A DNA stretch of 64,000 bases. Source: Chelydra serpentina. Lineage: Eukaryota > Chordata > Testudines > Chelydridae. Under the pieces are notes generated by a model. The model made no database searches. It had not been told where the DNA came from and was given only the letters and a program-made list of their open reading frames with translations. The position numbers were made by a program, and so were the translations under genes. Positions within the stretch are counted from its first letter, which is position 1; each line of letters begins with the position of its first letter. The DNA lies in NCBI GenBank assembly GCA_037349315.1, contig JBAIAC010000010.1, positions 33,272,001-33,336,000 on the forward strand. The letters run 5' to 3'. Shown here in pieces: positions 25,249 through 36,317 of this stretch.

Positions 25249-25322
25249 GCCAGATCCTCAGTGCATGTGAACTGGGATAACTCAATTGCTACACCGATTT
25301 ACACCAACTGAGGATTTGATCC
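25249..25322. repeat. Short palindromic element
   Basis: The left arm CCAGATCCTCAGTGCATGTG pairs with the right arm 'cacaccaactgaggatttgatcc' in reverse complement, with the centre around 25285. This is one of the clearest members of the palindromic family. Its ~74-bp symmetry suggests a MITE-like unit. Confidence 0.65.
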
Positions 25323-27208
25323 GTTCTCTTAAAACAAAGAAAATATATACCGCATTAAATCATTGTTATTTATATAACAATCGCAAAAGATAATTAAGCA
25401 GGAAAATATTCTAAAATAGAATGTGTCATCTTCTAAGTTATACTGAGAACAGACTACATAGCACACCAATTAGGTGGAAGTTTGAGTAATTAAAATATCC
25501 AGTCTGTAAATCAGCCCAGCTCAATAGTGACCAAACTGAACGGTCCTCTGATGATTATTCACTATCCCATAGGAAATGCATTGATAGATAGGTGTTAGCA
25601 CCACCCTTTTATCACTATATTTTGCACCCCTTTTTTAGCAGAGAATTAAATGGCAGGAAGGGCATGGAAACTGCATTTTTCACACCCTTGTTGGTGATCT
25701 CTCCAGGTCCCTGATGAGGCAGAACTGACTGAGTTGTAGGGGGAAGCCTTCACCAATATGTGTGATGGGTGTGTACCTGTTTTATACATTGATGAGCCAA
25801 GTCTCCAGCGCTCTGAATGCACAGGAACTAAACTAGTATTGAACTTAGTTTGTAAAATAAAACAATATCCAAATTTTGCTTTCAGATTATCTGCCACCCT
25901 CTTGAGTTTAAAGGATTTATTTTTTATTCTGTTCTTCTCTATCTCAGTTTTTATACTACACCCCTGACCATTGTATTTGTGTCTCTTTTGATTTTTCTCT
26001 AAAACAAGTGCCATATAATATACAGCAGATTTGATTTTCAGGATTTTAAGACCCATATAGACAGCAAGCAGAGTGAAGAATGACTGAAAAATGCCTTGCT
26101 TTGTTAACTGTAAATATGAAATTGGTACAGAGAGCACATTACCTGGGCTCTAATGGGATGCTTGTCCATTAATGCGCTGTGGGAGCTGTGGTGTTTTTAA
26201 GATATGTGATGAAGTCCAGATAATTTATGGTGATCAAATAATTTCCTGGTATTTTGTACAAGGGTTGAGATTAGCTGCTAGATTTTGATGTTGGTAAATT
26301 ATATTCTGCCTACTTAAACTTCTTTCCTATTTTCAATCCCATAAAGAATTCCTCACTAAAACAATTGTTGATTTGTTGTTTAAACAATGTCTTTGTTTGG
26401 CCCCAGAAGAGGCTGTATTCCAGTGGTGGGTGAAGTGAGTGAGTTTGTGTGTTTATGATTTCCATATGAACATAGAATACAATATGACATCAGATTTCTC
26501 ACTGATTACAACTGCCATCATGGGTTACAGAGGGAGATGTGCTTGCCCTTAGATAGCCAGGTTCCAGGCCATGGGATTTGCAGACCCCACCTTAAATTCC
26601 TCTACAGGTGCATTAGGAATCATCTCAAATTTTGATTTAAAAAAATGGTTCTCTGGCCACAGCTCACACATGCAAAAATTGAAGCAGAAATAAGCGTTCC
26701 TGATGGAAAGCCCCACAATCTTAACTAGGAAGAAGTAACCATCTCTCCATAATAATTACACGAGCTGTTAATTTTATTATTTTGTGCGGTGCCTGGGGAT
26801 ATATGGCACGTAAGGCCTCACTATGAAAGTGTAGTTTAATTGACTGAATTATGGAAAAATCCAAAGCACAGAAACCTACTAATCTAATTAGATGCCCTTA
26901 GTTATGCATCTCTTGCTGATTTCTACCATTTCCCTGCAAAGCCACATATCTAGCTCTGGTGTGCAGGTGGCTAGGCGGTCTAGCTTCATCCTAATGACCC
27001 TAATTAGTAGTCAGTACTATATGAAACAGGCTTCTTGACACCAACTAGTCTACCTGACCAGCTAATAGCTCTCAACAAGTAGGTGTTAATGAGGTGACAT
27101 GAATTGAGATGCCTCCAGGGAGGGATGTGTGGAGGTGGGCTGCTCTTAATGGGAGTTTTCCATTTACTACCTCTCTGTGATTAGGTAATTACAGCCAAAT
27201 GACTGACA
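25323..27208. other. Non-genic sequence
   Basis: A 163-codon open frame on the minus strand (25646-26137) has no recognisable domain, no splice-site support and a biased K/S-rich composition, so I do not call it a gene. Nothing else was identified. Confidence 0.45.
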
Positions 27209-27306
27209 GTGAAATCAGCTGCTATGTGCAGCTCCAAAGCTTCTCTCTTTCACCAGCAGAAAAGTTGGTTCAATAAAAGTTATTACCTCACCCACCTTGT
27301 CTCACT
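27209..27306 (+). repeat. Interspersed repeat tail with hairpin and CACCC-rich end
   Basis: The text 'ccaaagcttctctctttcaccagcagaaaagttggttcaataaaag' followed by 'ttacctcacccaccttgtctc' matches, by memory, a repeat tail very common in turtles and birds. A small hairpin (CAGCTGCTATGTGCAGCT) precedes the AAAGC box. The layout of hairpin, AAAGC and short A/T tail is like that of the minus-strand repeat at 47347-47460. It may be a Penelope-like or LINE-derived tail. The family is not assigned. Confidence 0.5.
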
Positions 27307-29320
27307 GTAATCAGAAGGCAGATCTGCTCAGAGTGCTTAGCCTCGGCATTCATTCTGTTTCACTTTTACTGTAGCAGGTGCAGGAGTGGAGACTATGTGG
27401 CTGTTACTTAAGTTTCATTGTTGTCACTTCCTCACTAGCGCTGTGTGAACAACTCAGAGAGAACAATGCCTCTGATTAATTTTGCCTCTTTTCTGCTTGC
27501 AATGCATAGGCTTTGGAAAAGATTTTCAAAAATGTCTAGTGATTATGGGCGGCTATGGTTTTGGGTGGCCAACTTGGGACACCTTACAGGAGTTTTGATT
27601 TGAGAAATCACCCCAAAATGAGGCATCCACAGTCACTAGTTGGTTTTGCAAATCTTGACCTTTCTTTATTTTATTTTTAATGAAGGTATTCATTATCCAT
27701 AAGGCTACTCATTTTTGGTTTGTATTTTGTTTAAAATTTCCTGGAAAATTTTTTTAAAAACAGATGAAAATCAATGCAAAAAAGTTCTAGGTAAATACCA
27801 GGGTTAATATTGGGGACAGAAAGACAGAAAAAAAAAAACAAATTGAGAAAAGTAAGAGTACTGATTATAAAAGCTGTTTGATGCTCTGCTTTATTTCAAG
27901 AATTATACATTAACAGTACATACACACATTTGCATGCATGAATGTGTGTGTGTGTGTACCTTCCACTACTTTCCTTTACTTTAACAGCCAGCCTCACATT
28001 TACACTTACACTAATTTATTATTAACATAAATACCTTTACCTATTGTAATGTATTGGGTTTTCTAAACCTAATCAGTATTCTCATGTACATGGGTGGTCC
28101 AAAATTTGTGTGGAAATTGGTAAAAACTGAATAATAGCTTTTGTAAAACCTGGGAATTTTTTGGTAAAAAACAGTAAAAACTGAAAATGAAGGGCCTTAG
28201 GTATTCATACTGGTTTGAGTAACGTGTTATGCAGATATATCTCAGATGATGGGTTGTTTCTGGACAATTCATTTTTATTATGTTTCTGACTATTGGCTGT
28301 CTGTTATTTCAGGTATCTGAGTGATCATCTAAAACATATGGCATTGCTTCTGATCCATCATGACTGGAGACTGAAACTCATTAAACAAGGAAGGTATCTC
28401 TGGTATAAATAGTGCATGCCTGCCTGTGCCAGCAAATAGCCACTTGTTCACATATGTATGTGTGTACTTGCACAAACAGCCATGTGAACAAATATTCTTG
28501 GACAAGCAAACAAACAGGGGAGAATCAAAAATCAATTCTCATTAAAATATGAATAATGATGTAATGATAACTCTCTGTAAAAGCCTCCTTGTGTATTTAA
28601 TCTCTTGCTTACTTTGTTTCAGTTGAGAGGTGATTTTTTTGTTTTGCTTTGTTTTTGAAAGAATCACTAAAATCCATGGAGCAATTTCTTAGCCAAGTCA
28701 GCAGGAAATATGTATATTTACTTTTCCCATAAAAAGGGTGAGACGTTTTTGTACACAAATAACTCAAAAACTTTAAAAAGTCAGACTCTCCATCTGGCTT
28801 GCCCTCATTTTCTTTTTTTTAAATAATAAAGTTGTGATTTAAGTTCTCAGTGTCACATTTAGCACACGACTTCACAGCTTTAATGAACCTGATCCCTTTG
28901 CTTCTGAACAAGAAATGAGCTGGGTAGTCAGGAGTGTAATATTTTACTCAACGGTAGTTCAAATGGCATGGCTTTTAGTACCAGCCTACCCATTCCTCAG
29001 AGTTCCCACTGAACCCATAAAACTACCTCCACACTTAATTCCGAATTAATCCGCCGAAGTGGCACTGGCTTTTACAGTTAAAAGCCAGTTCCAGTTCTCC
29101 CCTCCATGTGTGGCTTGTTGGTAGTATGGCTAGCAGTAAAGTACCTGGTACACTGTCTGTTTGTGGCTCCCTTCCTTTTGTCACACATATATTTATTGTG
29201 GGGATTAGAGGGTAGTGAAGTGGCAGATGTGTGGTGTCAGAGTTCCTTACAATCCACTACTCTGTTTCCATCAGGCTGCTGTAGAGGAACACTCTGTTTG
29301 CTTGCATACTTGTTTTGCAT
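27307..29320. other. Non-genic sequence with a (TG)n tract
   Basis: A (TG)n run lies at 27942-27958. Near 28125-28200 the phrase GGTAAAAAACAGTAAAAACTG repeats 'gtaaaaactga' several times, an AT-rich repeat of unknown class. No gene was seen. Confidence 0.5.
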
Positions 29321-29443
29321 TAGGATTGACAACCCTCCAGGACTGTCCTGGAGTCTTCAGGAATTAAAGATTCATCTTTAATTAAAGATTATGTCATCTG
29401 ATGAAACCTCCAGGAATACGTCCAACCAAAGCTGGCAACCCTA
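29321..29443. mobile_element. 123-bp hAT-type MITE, exact 8-bp target duplication
   Basis: The ends TAGGATTGACAACC (29321-29334) and GCTGGCAACCCTA (29431-29443) are an inverted pair of the TAGGGTTGCCAA type. The flanking octamer TTTTGCAT lies at 29313-29320 and 29444-29451. The interior holds 'attaaagattcatctttaattaaagatt', itself partly palindromic. The 8-bp duplication supports the hAT superfamily. It is nonautonomous. Confidence 0.92.
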
Positions 29444-30224
29444 TTTTGCATCCAGGGATAGCCAAGAGGTGGAAGAGAGAGTTGTGTCCTAAACTATATC
29501 TATATCTGAAACAGCATTTTTAAATTGTCCTCATGCCAAGGCATCTGGGATGTCATAGAAACATGACAAACTACAACTAGAACACTATAAAATGTAAGCC
29601 ACCAAACCCTTAAAACATTAACATCCAGATTTTGTCACCCTTAGTCATGTTGGGAACCAGGATGAGATCATGTAATTAAGGCCTAAAATTAATAATATTA
29701 AAAATTGAAACATCCATTGAAAATGGAGTGTAGAGTGAAGATAGCAAATATCAGTCCAACTTGTTTGATCATAATAAAAAACATCTTTAGGGGTAAGAGT
29801 TTAAAGGTTTTTGTTTGTTTTTAAATAGGAAGAGATGGACTTGAATGATGCCAAGCAACTTCAAGTGCTAGGGTCCATCAAAGCAAAAGCATCATTATTA
29901 CCTGCCATGGGGCACAAAGGAGGGATCTGAAAATTCAGATGTTGTGTGAAAGATCTCTGAAGAAGAAGAAGAATAGAATCTTATGGTTACTTTGAAAAGG
30001 GTCCAGAAAATTCTGCTAGTGTGAACTGTTTCTGGCACAAGAAATATTATTGTACAAGGATGTTCGTGAAGTTCCATCTAGTTTATCCTCATAAGGGTAG
30101 ATATTTATCAAACACCCTTTCAGCGACTGGAACAAAAGGTTTATCATAACTCCACACCCAAAACTTTTTACATTGCAACCATGATGTCTTCTTCAAGAGC
30201 AATGTGTAAGGAAGAAGATACAAT

Positions 30225-30325
30225 GGGCCAGATTCCTCTTTCACTGCCATCAATGGAGGTGGCCCCACTGAAGTCAATGAAGTTACAGTGGTAGAAAGCT
30301 AGTATAAGTGAGTGGAGAATCAGGG
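30225..30325. repeat. Short palindromic element
   Basis: It begins GGGCCAGATTCCTCTTTCACTG and ends 'agtggagaatcaggg', with 'ccactgaagtcaatga' in the middle. The arms are imperfectly complementary. It is the same loose family as at 25249. Confidence 0.5.
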
Positions 30326-30462
30326 TGAGCATGGTTCATGTAGGGGCAGAAAGAGATCCTCATCCTGATAGCATCTATTTGTTTTTCTTTATAGATCCTT
30401 TCTAGGAATGCCCCATGGCTGAAAAGATATTGACATTGAAGAAACTCTTGCAAGCTCACGAT

Positions 30463-30532
30463 GGGCTTGATCCAACATCCATTTAAGTCAATGGGAAACT
30501 TTCCATTGACTTCAGTGTGCTTTGGATTAAGC
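30463..30532. repeat. Short palindromic element
   Basis: The core TCAATGGGAAACTTTCCATTGA (30488-30509) is a near-perfect palindrome, and the flanks 'gggcttgatccaac' and 'gctttggattaagc' continue the symmetry. The unit is about 70 bp. Confidence 0.65.
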
Positions 30533-32065
30533 ACTGTGTACAGAGCTCCTATTGCCTTCAACAAGAGTTCTATGCAATGGAAGCTTGTGGGTCTGGCTCC
30601 TTTATTTCCAGTTGTCAACATGGATGTGAAAGAAATCTTTTGTTTCATTTGCAGCCTCTACTCCCTTCTTCCCTCATTATTTAGGCCTGGACAGTATATC
30701 AGACATACAGTACCTGTGACATGACCACAAAGTAAATGCCAGCGCACTTCCAGCATCAAGCCTTTCTTTTCTGCCACGTAAAATAAAAGCCTCGCTTAGA
30801 TTTAGAAAGCAAGGGAACTAATGGGGAAGGTGCATTAATGTGACCTAGCTCCACTGGTATAACACAACTAAAAATGCATGACTCAATTACACAAGAGTTA
30901 GCTAATGAGGAATGGAGAAGATGTTACAGTTTAAAACAAATGGTGACTAAATGAATTGGGCGCGGCCTTTCAAATCTAGGCCATTGAACAAAAACCTGGC
31001 AAGACATTTTCTTCACAGGATATGAATCATCTGAAATAAAGAAGAGAGACCATGGCCACCTACATTCAGAGTTTGTACAGTATGACCTTAAGGCCCAACA
31101 TCTACCAGAAGTTGAGTAGCAAAAGGCCAAGCTCCGAAGAATAAAAGGGCTTACATCAGTATTAAATAATTCTCTCTTGGAGATGCAAATTTCTAATTAG
31201 TTACTGTGGAAACTGTAGAGGCCTGGAAGTAAGCCCTGCACAATGAGAGTGAGAGTTTACTTTTTTGATTTACTGCAGGACTGCAGCAGTGGAGGGGGAC
31301 GGAGAGGGGGAAATAAATTCATTGCTTTTAACATGACAACAGAATAAAGTGCAGCAAGAGAAGTGACTGTTTTGTGTGCTGCTGTTATGGAGCCCAGAGG
31401 AACTTTATGTGACATAGTCTCACTTAAAATGTCGCGCTGGAATTGTAAACTGCTTCTTTACAAATAAATGACTTTCACAACACCCTCAGTTGTCACCTCC
31501 CTTATAAAGATGTTGGCCTACATTTTTTAAAGTGACCAATGATTTGAAGTGCCTCAGTTTTGGGGGTGATAAACTGGAGGCACCTGAATTTCAAAGCGCA
31601 GCACTTTCTGATAAATCAGGCCCTTTTAGAGCACCTAAAAATTAAGCACCCAAAAATCACTAGCTGCTTTTGATAATGTTGCCCTTGGAACCCAGCACAG
31701 AAATCTGGGTTTAGCCAATTCTTCCAATTTTCTTATCCTCACTTGGATGTATTAAATTTTTTAGGTTAATACATACACAATATGGATAGTGTACTATGTT
31801 GATTGCAATGTACAATATGGATATTCCACGTTTATGGATGGATAGTCAATGTGGCCTCTTCCTGCAAGAGCCCTCAGTTCTTGTTTCGATCAATGAAAGT
31901 TGAGGATTGTCTGACTGGAGCCGATTAGCACCTCACAGATTCAGGCATCTTGTTTATCTCTAATGAGGAGGTGTGTGTTAGACCAAATGGAAGAGAGAGG
32001 GAAAATAAATAAGTCAGGGTGAAATGTATTTGCTTAGATAATAATGACAGGTGATAGACTGGAGC

Positions 32066-32138
32066 AGAGGGATAGCTCAGCGGTCTGAGCATTGGCTTAC
32101 TAAACCCCGGGGTTGTGAGTTCAATGCTTGAGGGGGCC
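32066..32138 (+). repeat. tRNA-derived SINE head without its normal tail
   Basis: GATAGCTCAGCGGTCTGAGC (32071-32090) holds an A-box-like element. GAGTTCAATGC (32117-32127) holds a B-box-like element, matching the head of the tortoise Pol III/SINE. After 'gagggggcc' the sequence does not continue into the usual SINE body but into an unrelated 176-bp segment. The same head recurs at 32327-32398. RNA polymerase III promoter activity is plausible by sequence but untested. Confidence 0.8.
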
Positions 32139-32314
32139 GTTCTGCCTGAGGCTGGTAGTTGCAGGACTACACAGCAGCTCCTTGCCTTCTGGCAGAAAAC
32201 GGTGCAGTATGACTGGTCATCGTTGTCCCCTGTGTGCTCCTGGCCAGCCATGGTGTGGTTGGCTGGGGGTGCCTGGACATAAATGGGAGTGACTCTGGTC
32301 ATTCCCTTTAATTT
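32139..32314. other. 176-bp segment between two SINE heads
   Basis: The segment contains 'gcaggactacacagcagctccttgccttctggcag' and 'gggtgcctggacataaatgg'. It matches neither SINE body nor CR1 tail in this window. It could be an alternative SINE body, so that the two heads belong to one composite retrogene, or a trapped unique sequence. Confidence 0.4.
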
Positions 32315-32500
32315 GGGGGGGGGGGGATAGCTTAGTGGTTTGAGCATTGGCCTGCTAAACCCACGGTTGTGGGTTCAATGCTTGAGGGGGCCATTTAGGG
32401 ATCTGGGGCAAAAATTGGGGATTGGTCCTGCTTTGAGCAGGGGGTTGGACTAGATGACCTCCTAAGGTCCCTTCCAACCCTGATATTCTATGATTCCATG
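32315..32500 (+). mobile_element. Tortoise-type tRNA SINE with CR1-like 3' tail
   Basis: A 12-G run (32315-32326) leads into the tRNA-like head with A-box text TAGCTTAGTGGTTTGAGC (32328-32345) and B-box text near 'gggttcaatgc'. This is followed by 'ggggccatttagggatctggggcaaaaattgggg' and the tail GGTTGGACTAGATGACCTC...TTCCAACCCTGATATTCTATGATT. The tail is almost the 3' end of the CR1 at 32950-36317 read from its minus strand. Such tail sharing is the known mark of a SINE mobilised by a LINE. It supports a turtle host. Confidence 0.85.
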
Positions 32501-32948
32501 ACTCTTTATTGTAACAGGGAACATCTGAAACAGGGCTGAAGTGATTCCATCAAATTCCTTGTCAGGAACAAGAAAGAAGGGACTGGATATTCAGGGTTTG
32601 AATTAAGGGATAACTGGGACAGGGAGCTGTGAATGCAGTTTAATACATATTAAGAGAGGAAAGAAGGAAAGAGGATTTCCCCAAGTGATTAAAATTTACT
32701 CTGTCCTGGGGATCATCCTACCGCCACTATAACCTAAATTGCACCAGGAGTGAGCCAGTTCGTGATGGTACTGAGTACTGGATCTTCTGTCATGGTGCTA
32801 TATTGTTCATCAGAATCTCAAATTTCATTAAAATATGTACGTCTCTAGCTGCTATGGTTGAGAAGAAAATCTCAAAAATGTGAAACCACTGGTGCAGAGA
32901 TGTTTCTCTGAGCCTGCAGAGTCTGCCACAGCAGCTGTCAGAGGTGTG
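32501..32948. other. Non-genic sequence between SINE and CR1-B
   Basis: About 450 bases of unique-looking sequence. No repeat or gene was recognised. Confidence 0.5.
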
Positions 32949-33037
32949 AAATCATAGAATCATAGAATCTCAGGGTTGGAAGGGACCTCAGGAGATCATC
33001 TAGTCCAACCCCCTGCTCAAAGCAGGACCAACCCCAA

Positions 33038-35886
33038 CTAGATCATCCCAGCCAGGGCTTTGTCAAGCCTGACCTTAAAAACCTCTAAGGAAGGAGATTC
33101 CACCACCTCCCTAGGTAACCCATTCCAGTGCTTCACCACCCTACTAGTGAAAAAGTTTCTCCTAATATCCAACCTAAACCTCCCCCTCTGCAACTTGAGA
33201 CCATTACTCCTTGTTCTGTCATCTTCTACCACTGAGAACAGTCTAGATCCATCCTCTTTGGAACCCCCTTTTAGGTAGTTGAAAGCAGCTATCAAATCCC
33301 CCCTCACTCTTCTCTTCTGCAGGTTAAACAATCCCAGTTCCCTCAGCCTCTCCTCATAAGTCATGTGCTCCAGCCCCCTAATCATTTTTGTTGCCCTCCG
33401 TTGGACTCTTTCCAATTTATCCACATCCTTCTTGTAGTGTGGGGCCCAAAACTGGACACAGTACTCCAAATGAGGCCTCACCAGTGCCGAATAGAGGGGA
33501 ATAATCACGTCCCTCGATCTGCTGGAAATGCCCCTACTTATACAGCCCAAAATGCCGTTAGCCTTCTTGGCAACAAGGGCATACTGTTGACTCATATTCA
33601 GCTTTTCGTCCACTGTAACCCCTAGGTCCTTTTCTGCAGAACTGCTGCCCAGCTATTCGGTCCCTAGTCTGTAGCAGTGCATGGGATTCTTCCGTCCTAA
33701 GTGCAGGACTCTGCACTTGTCCTTGTTGAACCTCATCAGATTTCTTTTGGCCCAATCCTCTAATTTGTCTAGGTCCCTCTGTATCCTGTCCCTACCCTCC
33801 AGCGTATCAACCACCCCTCCCAGTTTAGTGTCATCTGCAAACTTGCTAAGGGTGCAGTCCACACCATCCTCCAGATCGTTGATGAAGATATTGAACAAAA
33901 CCGGCCCCAGCACCGACCCTTGGGGAACTCCACTTGATACCGGCTGCCAACTAGACATGGAGCCATTGATCACTACCCGTTGAGCACGACCATCCAGCCA
34001 GTTTTCTATCCACCTTACCGTCCATTCATCCAGCCCATACTTCTTTAACTTGCTGGCAAGAACACTGTGGGAGACTGTATCAAAAGCTTTGCGAAAGTCA
34101 AGAAATAGCACATCCACTGCTTTCCCCTCATCCACAGAGCCAGTTATCTCATCATAGAAGGCAATTAGGTTAGTCAGGCATGACTTGCCCTTGGTGAATC
34201 CATGCTAACTGTTCCTGATCACTTTCCCCTCCTTTAAGTGGTTCAGAATTGATTCCTTGAGGACCTGTTCCATGATTTTTCCAGGGACTGAGGTGAGACT
34301 GACTGGCCTGTAGTTCCCCGGATCTTCCTTCTTCCCTTTTTTAAAGATGGGCACTACATTAGCTTTTTTCCAGTCATCCGGGACCTCCCCTGATTGCCAT
34401 GATTTGTCAAAGATAATGGCCAATGGCTCTGCAATCACATCGGCCAACTCCTTTAGCACCCTCGAATGCAGTGCATCCGGCCACATGGACTTGTGTTCGT
34501 CCAGCTTTTCTAAATAGTCCCGAACTACTTCTTTCTCCACAGAGGGCTGGTCACCTCCTCCCCATACCGTGCTGCGGAGTGCAGCCGCCTGGGAGCTGAC
34601 CTTGTCTGTGAAGACAGAGGCAAAAAAAGCATTGAGTACACTAGCTTTCTCCACATCCTCTGTCACTAGGTTCCCTCCCTCATTCAGCAAAGGGCCCACA
34701 CTTTCCTTGACTTTCTTCTTGTTGCTCACATACCTGAAGAAACCCTTCTTGTTACTCCTAACATCTCCGGCTAGCTGCAACTCCAAGTGTGATTTGGCCT
34801 TCCTAATTTCACTCCTGCATGCCTGAATAATATTTTTATACTCCTCCCTGGTCATTTGTCCAATCTTCCACTTCTTGTAAGCTGCTTTTTTGTGTTTAAG
34901 ACGAGCAAGGATTTCACTGTTAAGCCAAGCTGGTCACCTGCCATATTTACTTTTCTTTCTACACATCGGGATGGTTGTTCCTGCAACCTCAATAAGGATT
35001 CTTTAAAATACAGCCAGCTTTCCTCGACTCCTTTCCCCCTCATGTTATTCTCCCAGGGGACCTTGCCCATCAGTTCCCTGAGGGAATCAAAGTCTGCTTT
35101 TCTGAAGTCCAGGCTCTGTATTCTACTGCTCTCCTTTCTTCCTTGTGTCAGGATCCTGAACTCGACCATCTCATGGTCACTGCCTCCCAGGTTCCCATCC
35201 ACTATTGCTTCCTCTACTATTTCCTCCCTGTTTGTGAGCAGCAGGTCAAGAAGAGCTTTTCCCCTAGTTGGTTCCTCCAGCAATTGCACCAGGAAATTGT
35301 CCCCTACACTTTCCAAAAACTTCCTGGATTGTCTGTGGACCGCTGTATTGCTCTCCCAGCAGATATCGGGGTGATTAAAGTCACCCATGAGAACCAGGGC
35401 CTGTGATCTAGCAACTTCTGTTAGTTGCTGGAAGAAAGCCTCGTCCACCTCATCCCCCTGGTCTGGTGGTCTGTAGCAGACTCCCACCACGACATTACCC
35501 TTGTTGCTCACACTTCTCAATTTAATCCAGAGACTCTCAGGTTTTTCTGCAGTTTCATACTGGAGCTCTGAGCAGTCATACTGCTCTCTTACATACAACG
35601 TAACTCCCCCACCTTTTCTGCCCTGCCTATCCTTCCTGAACAGTTTATATCCATCCATGACAGTACTCCAATCGTGTGAGTTATCCCACCAAGTCTCTGT
35701 TATTCCAATTACATCATAATTCCTTGACTGTGCCAGGACTTCCAGTTCTCCCTGCTTGTTCCCCAGGCTTCTTGCATTTGTGTATAGGCATTTAAGATAA
35801 CTCACCGATCGTCCTGCTGTCCCTTTATGGGGCAGGAGCCCTCCCCTCTTGCACTCACCTACTTGTGCTTCCTCCCGGTATCCCAC
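33038..35886 (-). pseudogene. CR1-B ORF2: endonuclease-reverse transcriptase, lightly broken
   Basis: The translation starts at 35886. Residues ~35-250 form an APE-type endonuclease: TNAR (36-39), TETWW with E64, YRPP (138-141), GDFNHPDICW (168-177) and GSDHEM (235-240). The reverse transcriptase follows in three open pieces, 34205-34855 (YRPVSLTSVPGKIMEQ), 33653-34135 and 33038-33613. Motif A is FRKAFDT, motif [12 protein letters not shown] and motif C FADDTK, so the catalytic aspartates are intact. The C-terminal piece includes [10 protein letters not shown]. Lesions are one frameshift near 34.93 kb (the endonuclease frame ends at 34852), and two in-frame TAG stops at about 34205 and 33653, both explicable by single transitions. 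The enzyme would nick target DNA and prime reverse transcription in the nucleus. This copy cannot make a full product. The start is the first methionine after the ORF1 stop, 45 bases upstream. Confidence 0.93.
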
Positions 35887-35930
35887 TTCCCCACTTACCT
35901 CAGGGCTTTGGTCTCCTTCCCCCAGTGAAC

Positions 35931-36310
35931 CTAGTTTAAAGCCCTCCTCACTAGGTTAGCCAGCCTGCTTCCAAAGATGCTCTTCCCTCTCTTTGTCAGG
36001 TGGAGCCCATCTCTGCCTAGCACTCCTTCTTCTTGGCACACCATCCCATGGTCAAAGAATCTCAACCCTTCTCTCCGACACCATCTGCGTAGCCATTCGT
36101 TGACTTCCACGATTCGACAGTCTCTACCCCGGCCTTTTCCTGCCACAGGGAGAATGGACGAGAACACCACTTGCGCCTCAAACTCCTTTATCCTTCTTCC
36201 CAGAGCCACGTAGTCTGCAGTAATACGCTCAAGGTCATTCTTGGCAGTATCATTGGTGCCCACATGGAGAAGCAGGAAGAGGTAGCGATCTGAGGGATTG
36301 ATGAGTCTCG
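35931..36310 (-). pseudogene. CR1-B ORF1, C-terminal esterase-like part only
   Basis: The open frame to 36263 encodes 110 residues. It begins MGTNDTAKND, which is the GTND box (block III) of SGNH hydrolases, and carries RDGLHLT with D85 and H88, the block V catalytic pair. The nucleophile serine block lies upstream and is lost by the 5' truncation, so this is a fragment. CR1 ORF1 proteins with such an esterase domain are established. Their role in retrotransposition is unclear. The methionine is internal to the original frame, not a true start. ORF1 ends 45 bases before the ORF2 start. Confidence 0.85.
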
Positions 36311-36317
36311 GCAGTCA

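Larger units (their letters stand above)
29452..32065. other. Non-genic sequence
   Basis: No gene was seen. Two short palindromic elements lie at 30225-30325 and 30463-30532. A purine-rich patch 'gaagaagaagaagaa' is at 29958-29972. The rest is unremarkable AT-rich sequence. Confidence 0.5.
32949..36317 (-). mobile_element. CR1-B: young, 5'-truncated CR1 LINE
   Basis: The 3' end on the minus strand ends in ATTCTATG-type octamer repeats (32949-32971 on the plus strand read AATCATAGAATCATAGAAT), the typical CR1 terminus without a poly(A) tail. Going upstream are reverse transcriptase, endonuclease and the tail of ORF1. The 5' limit is near 36317, inside ORF1, so the copy is 5' truncated as most LINE copies are. 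The length is about 3.37 kb. The frames are nearly intact, so it is far younger than CR1-A. CR1 is the dominant LINE of turtles, birds and crocodilians. Confidence 0.95.

Noticed and set aside
25646..26137. 163-codon minus-strand open frame
   Set aside because: No domain, no conserved motif and unsupported start; chance in AT-rich sequence is the simplest reading.
32066..32138. Possible functional tRNA gene
   Set aside because: The A- and B-box-like segments are present, but the sequence cannot form a tRNA acceptor stem and it recurs as a SINE head.
34856..35719. Long plus-strand open frames (172 and 87 codons)
   Set aside because: They are antisense to the CR1-B endonuclease frame, whose motifs are clear on the minus strand.
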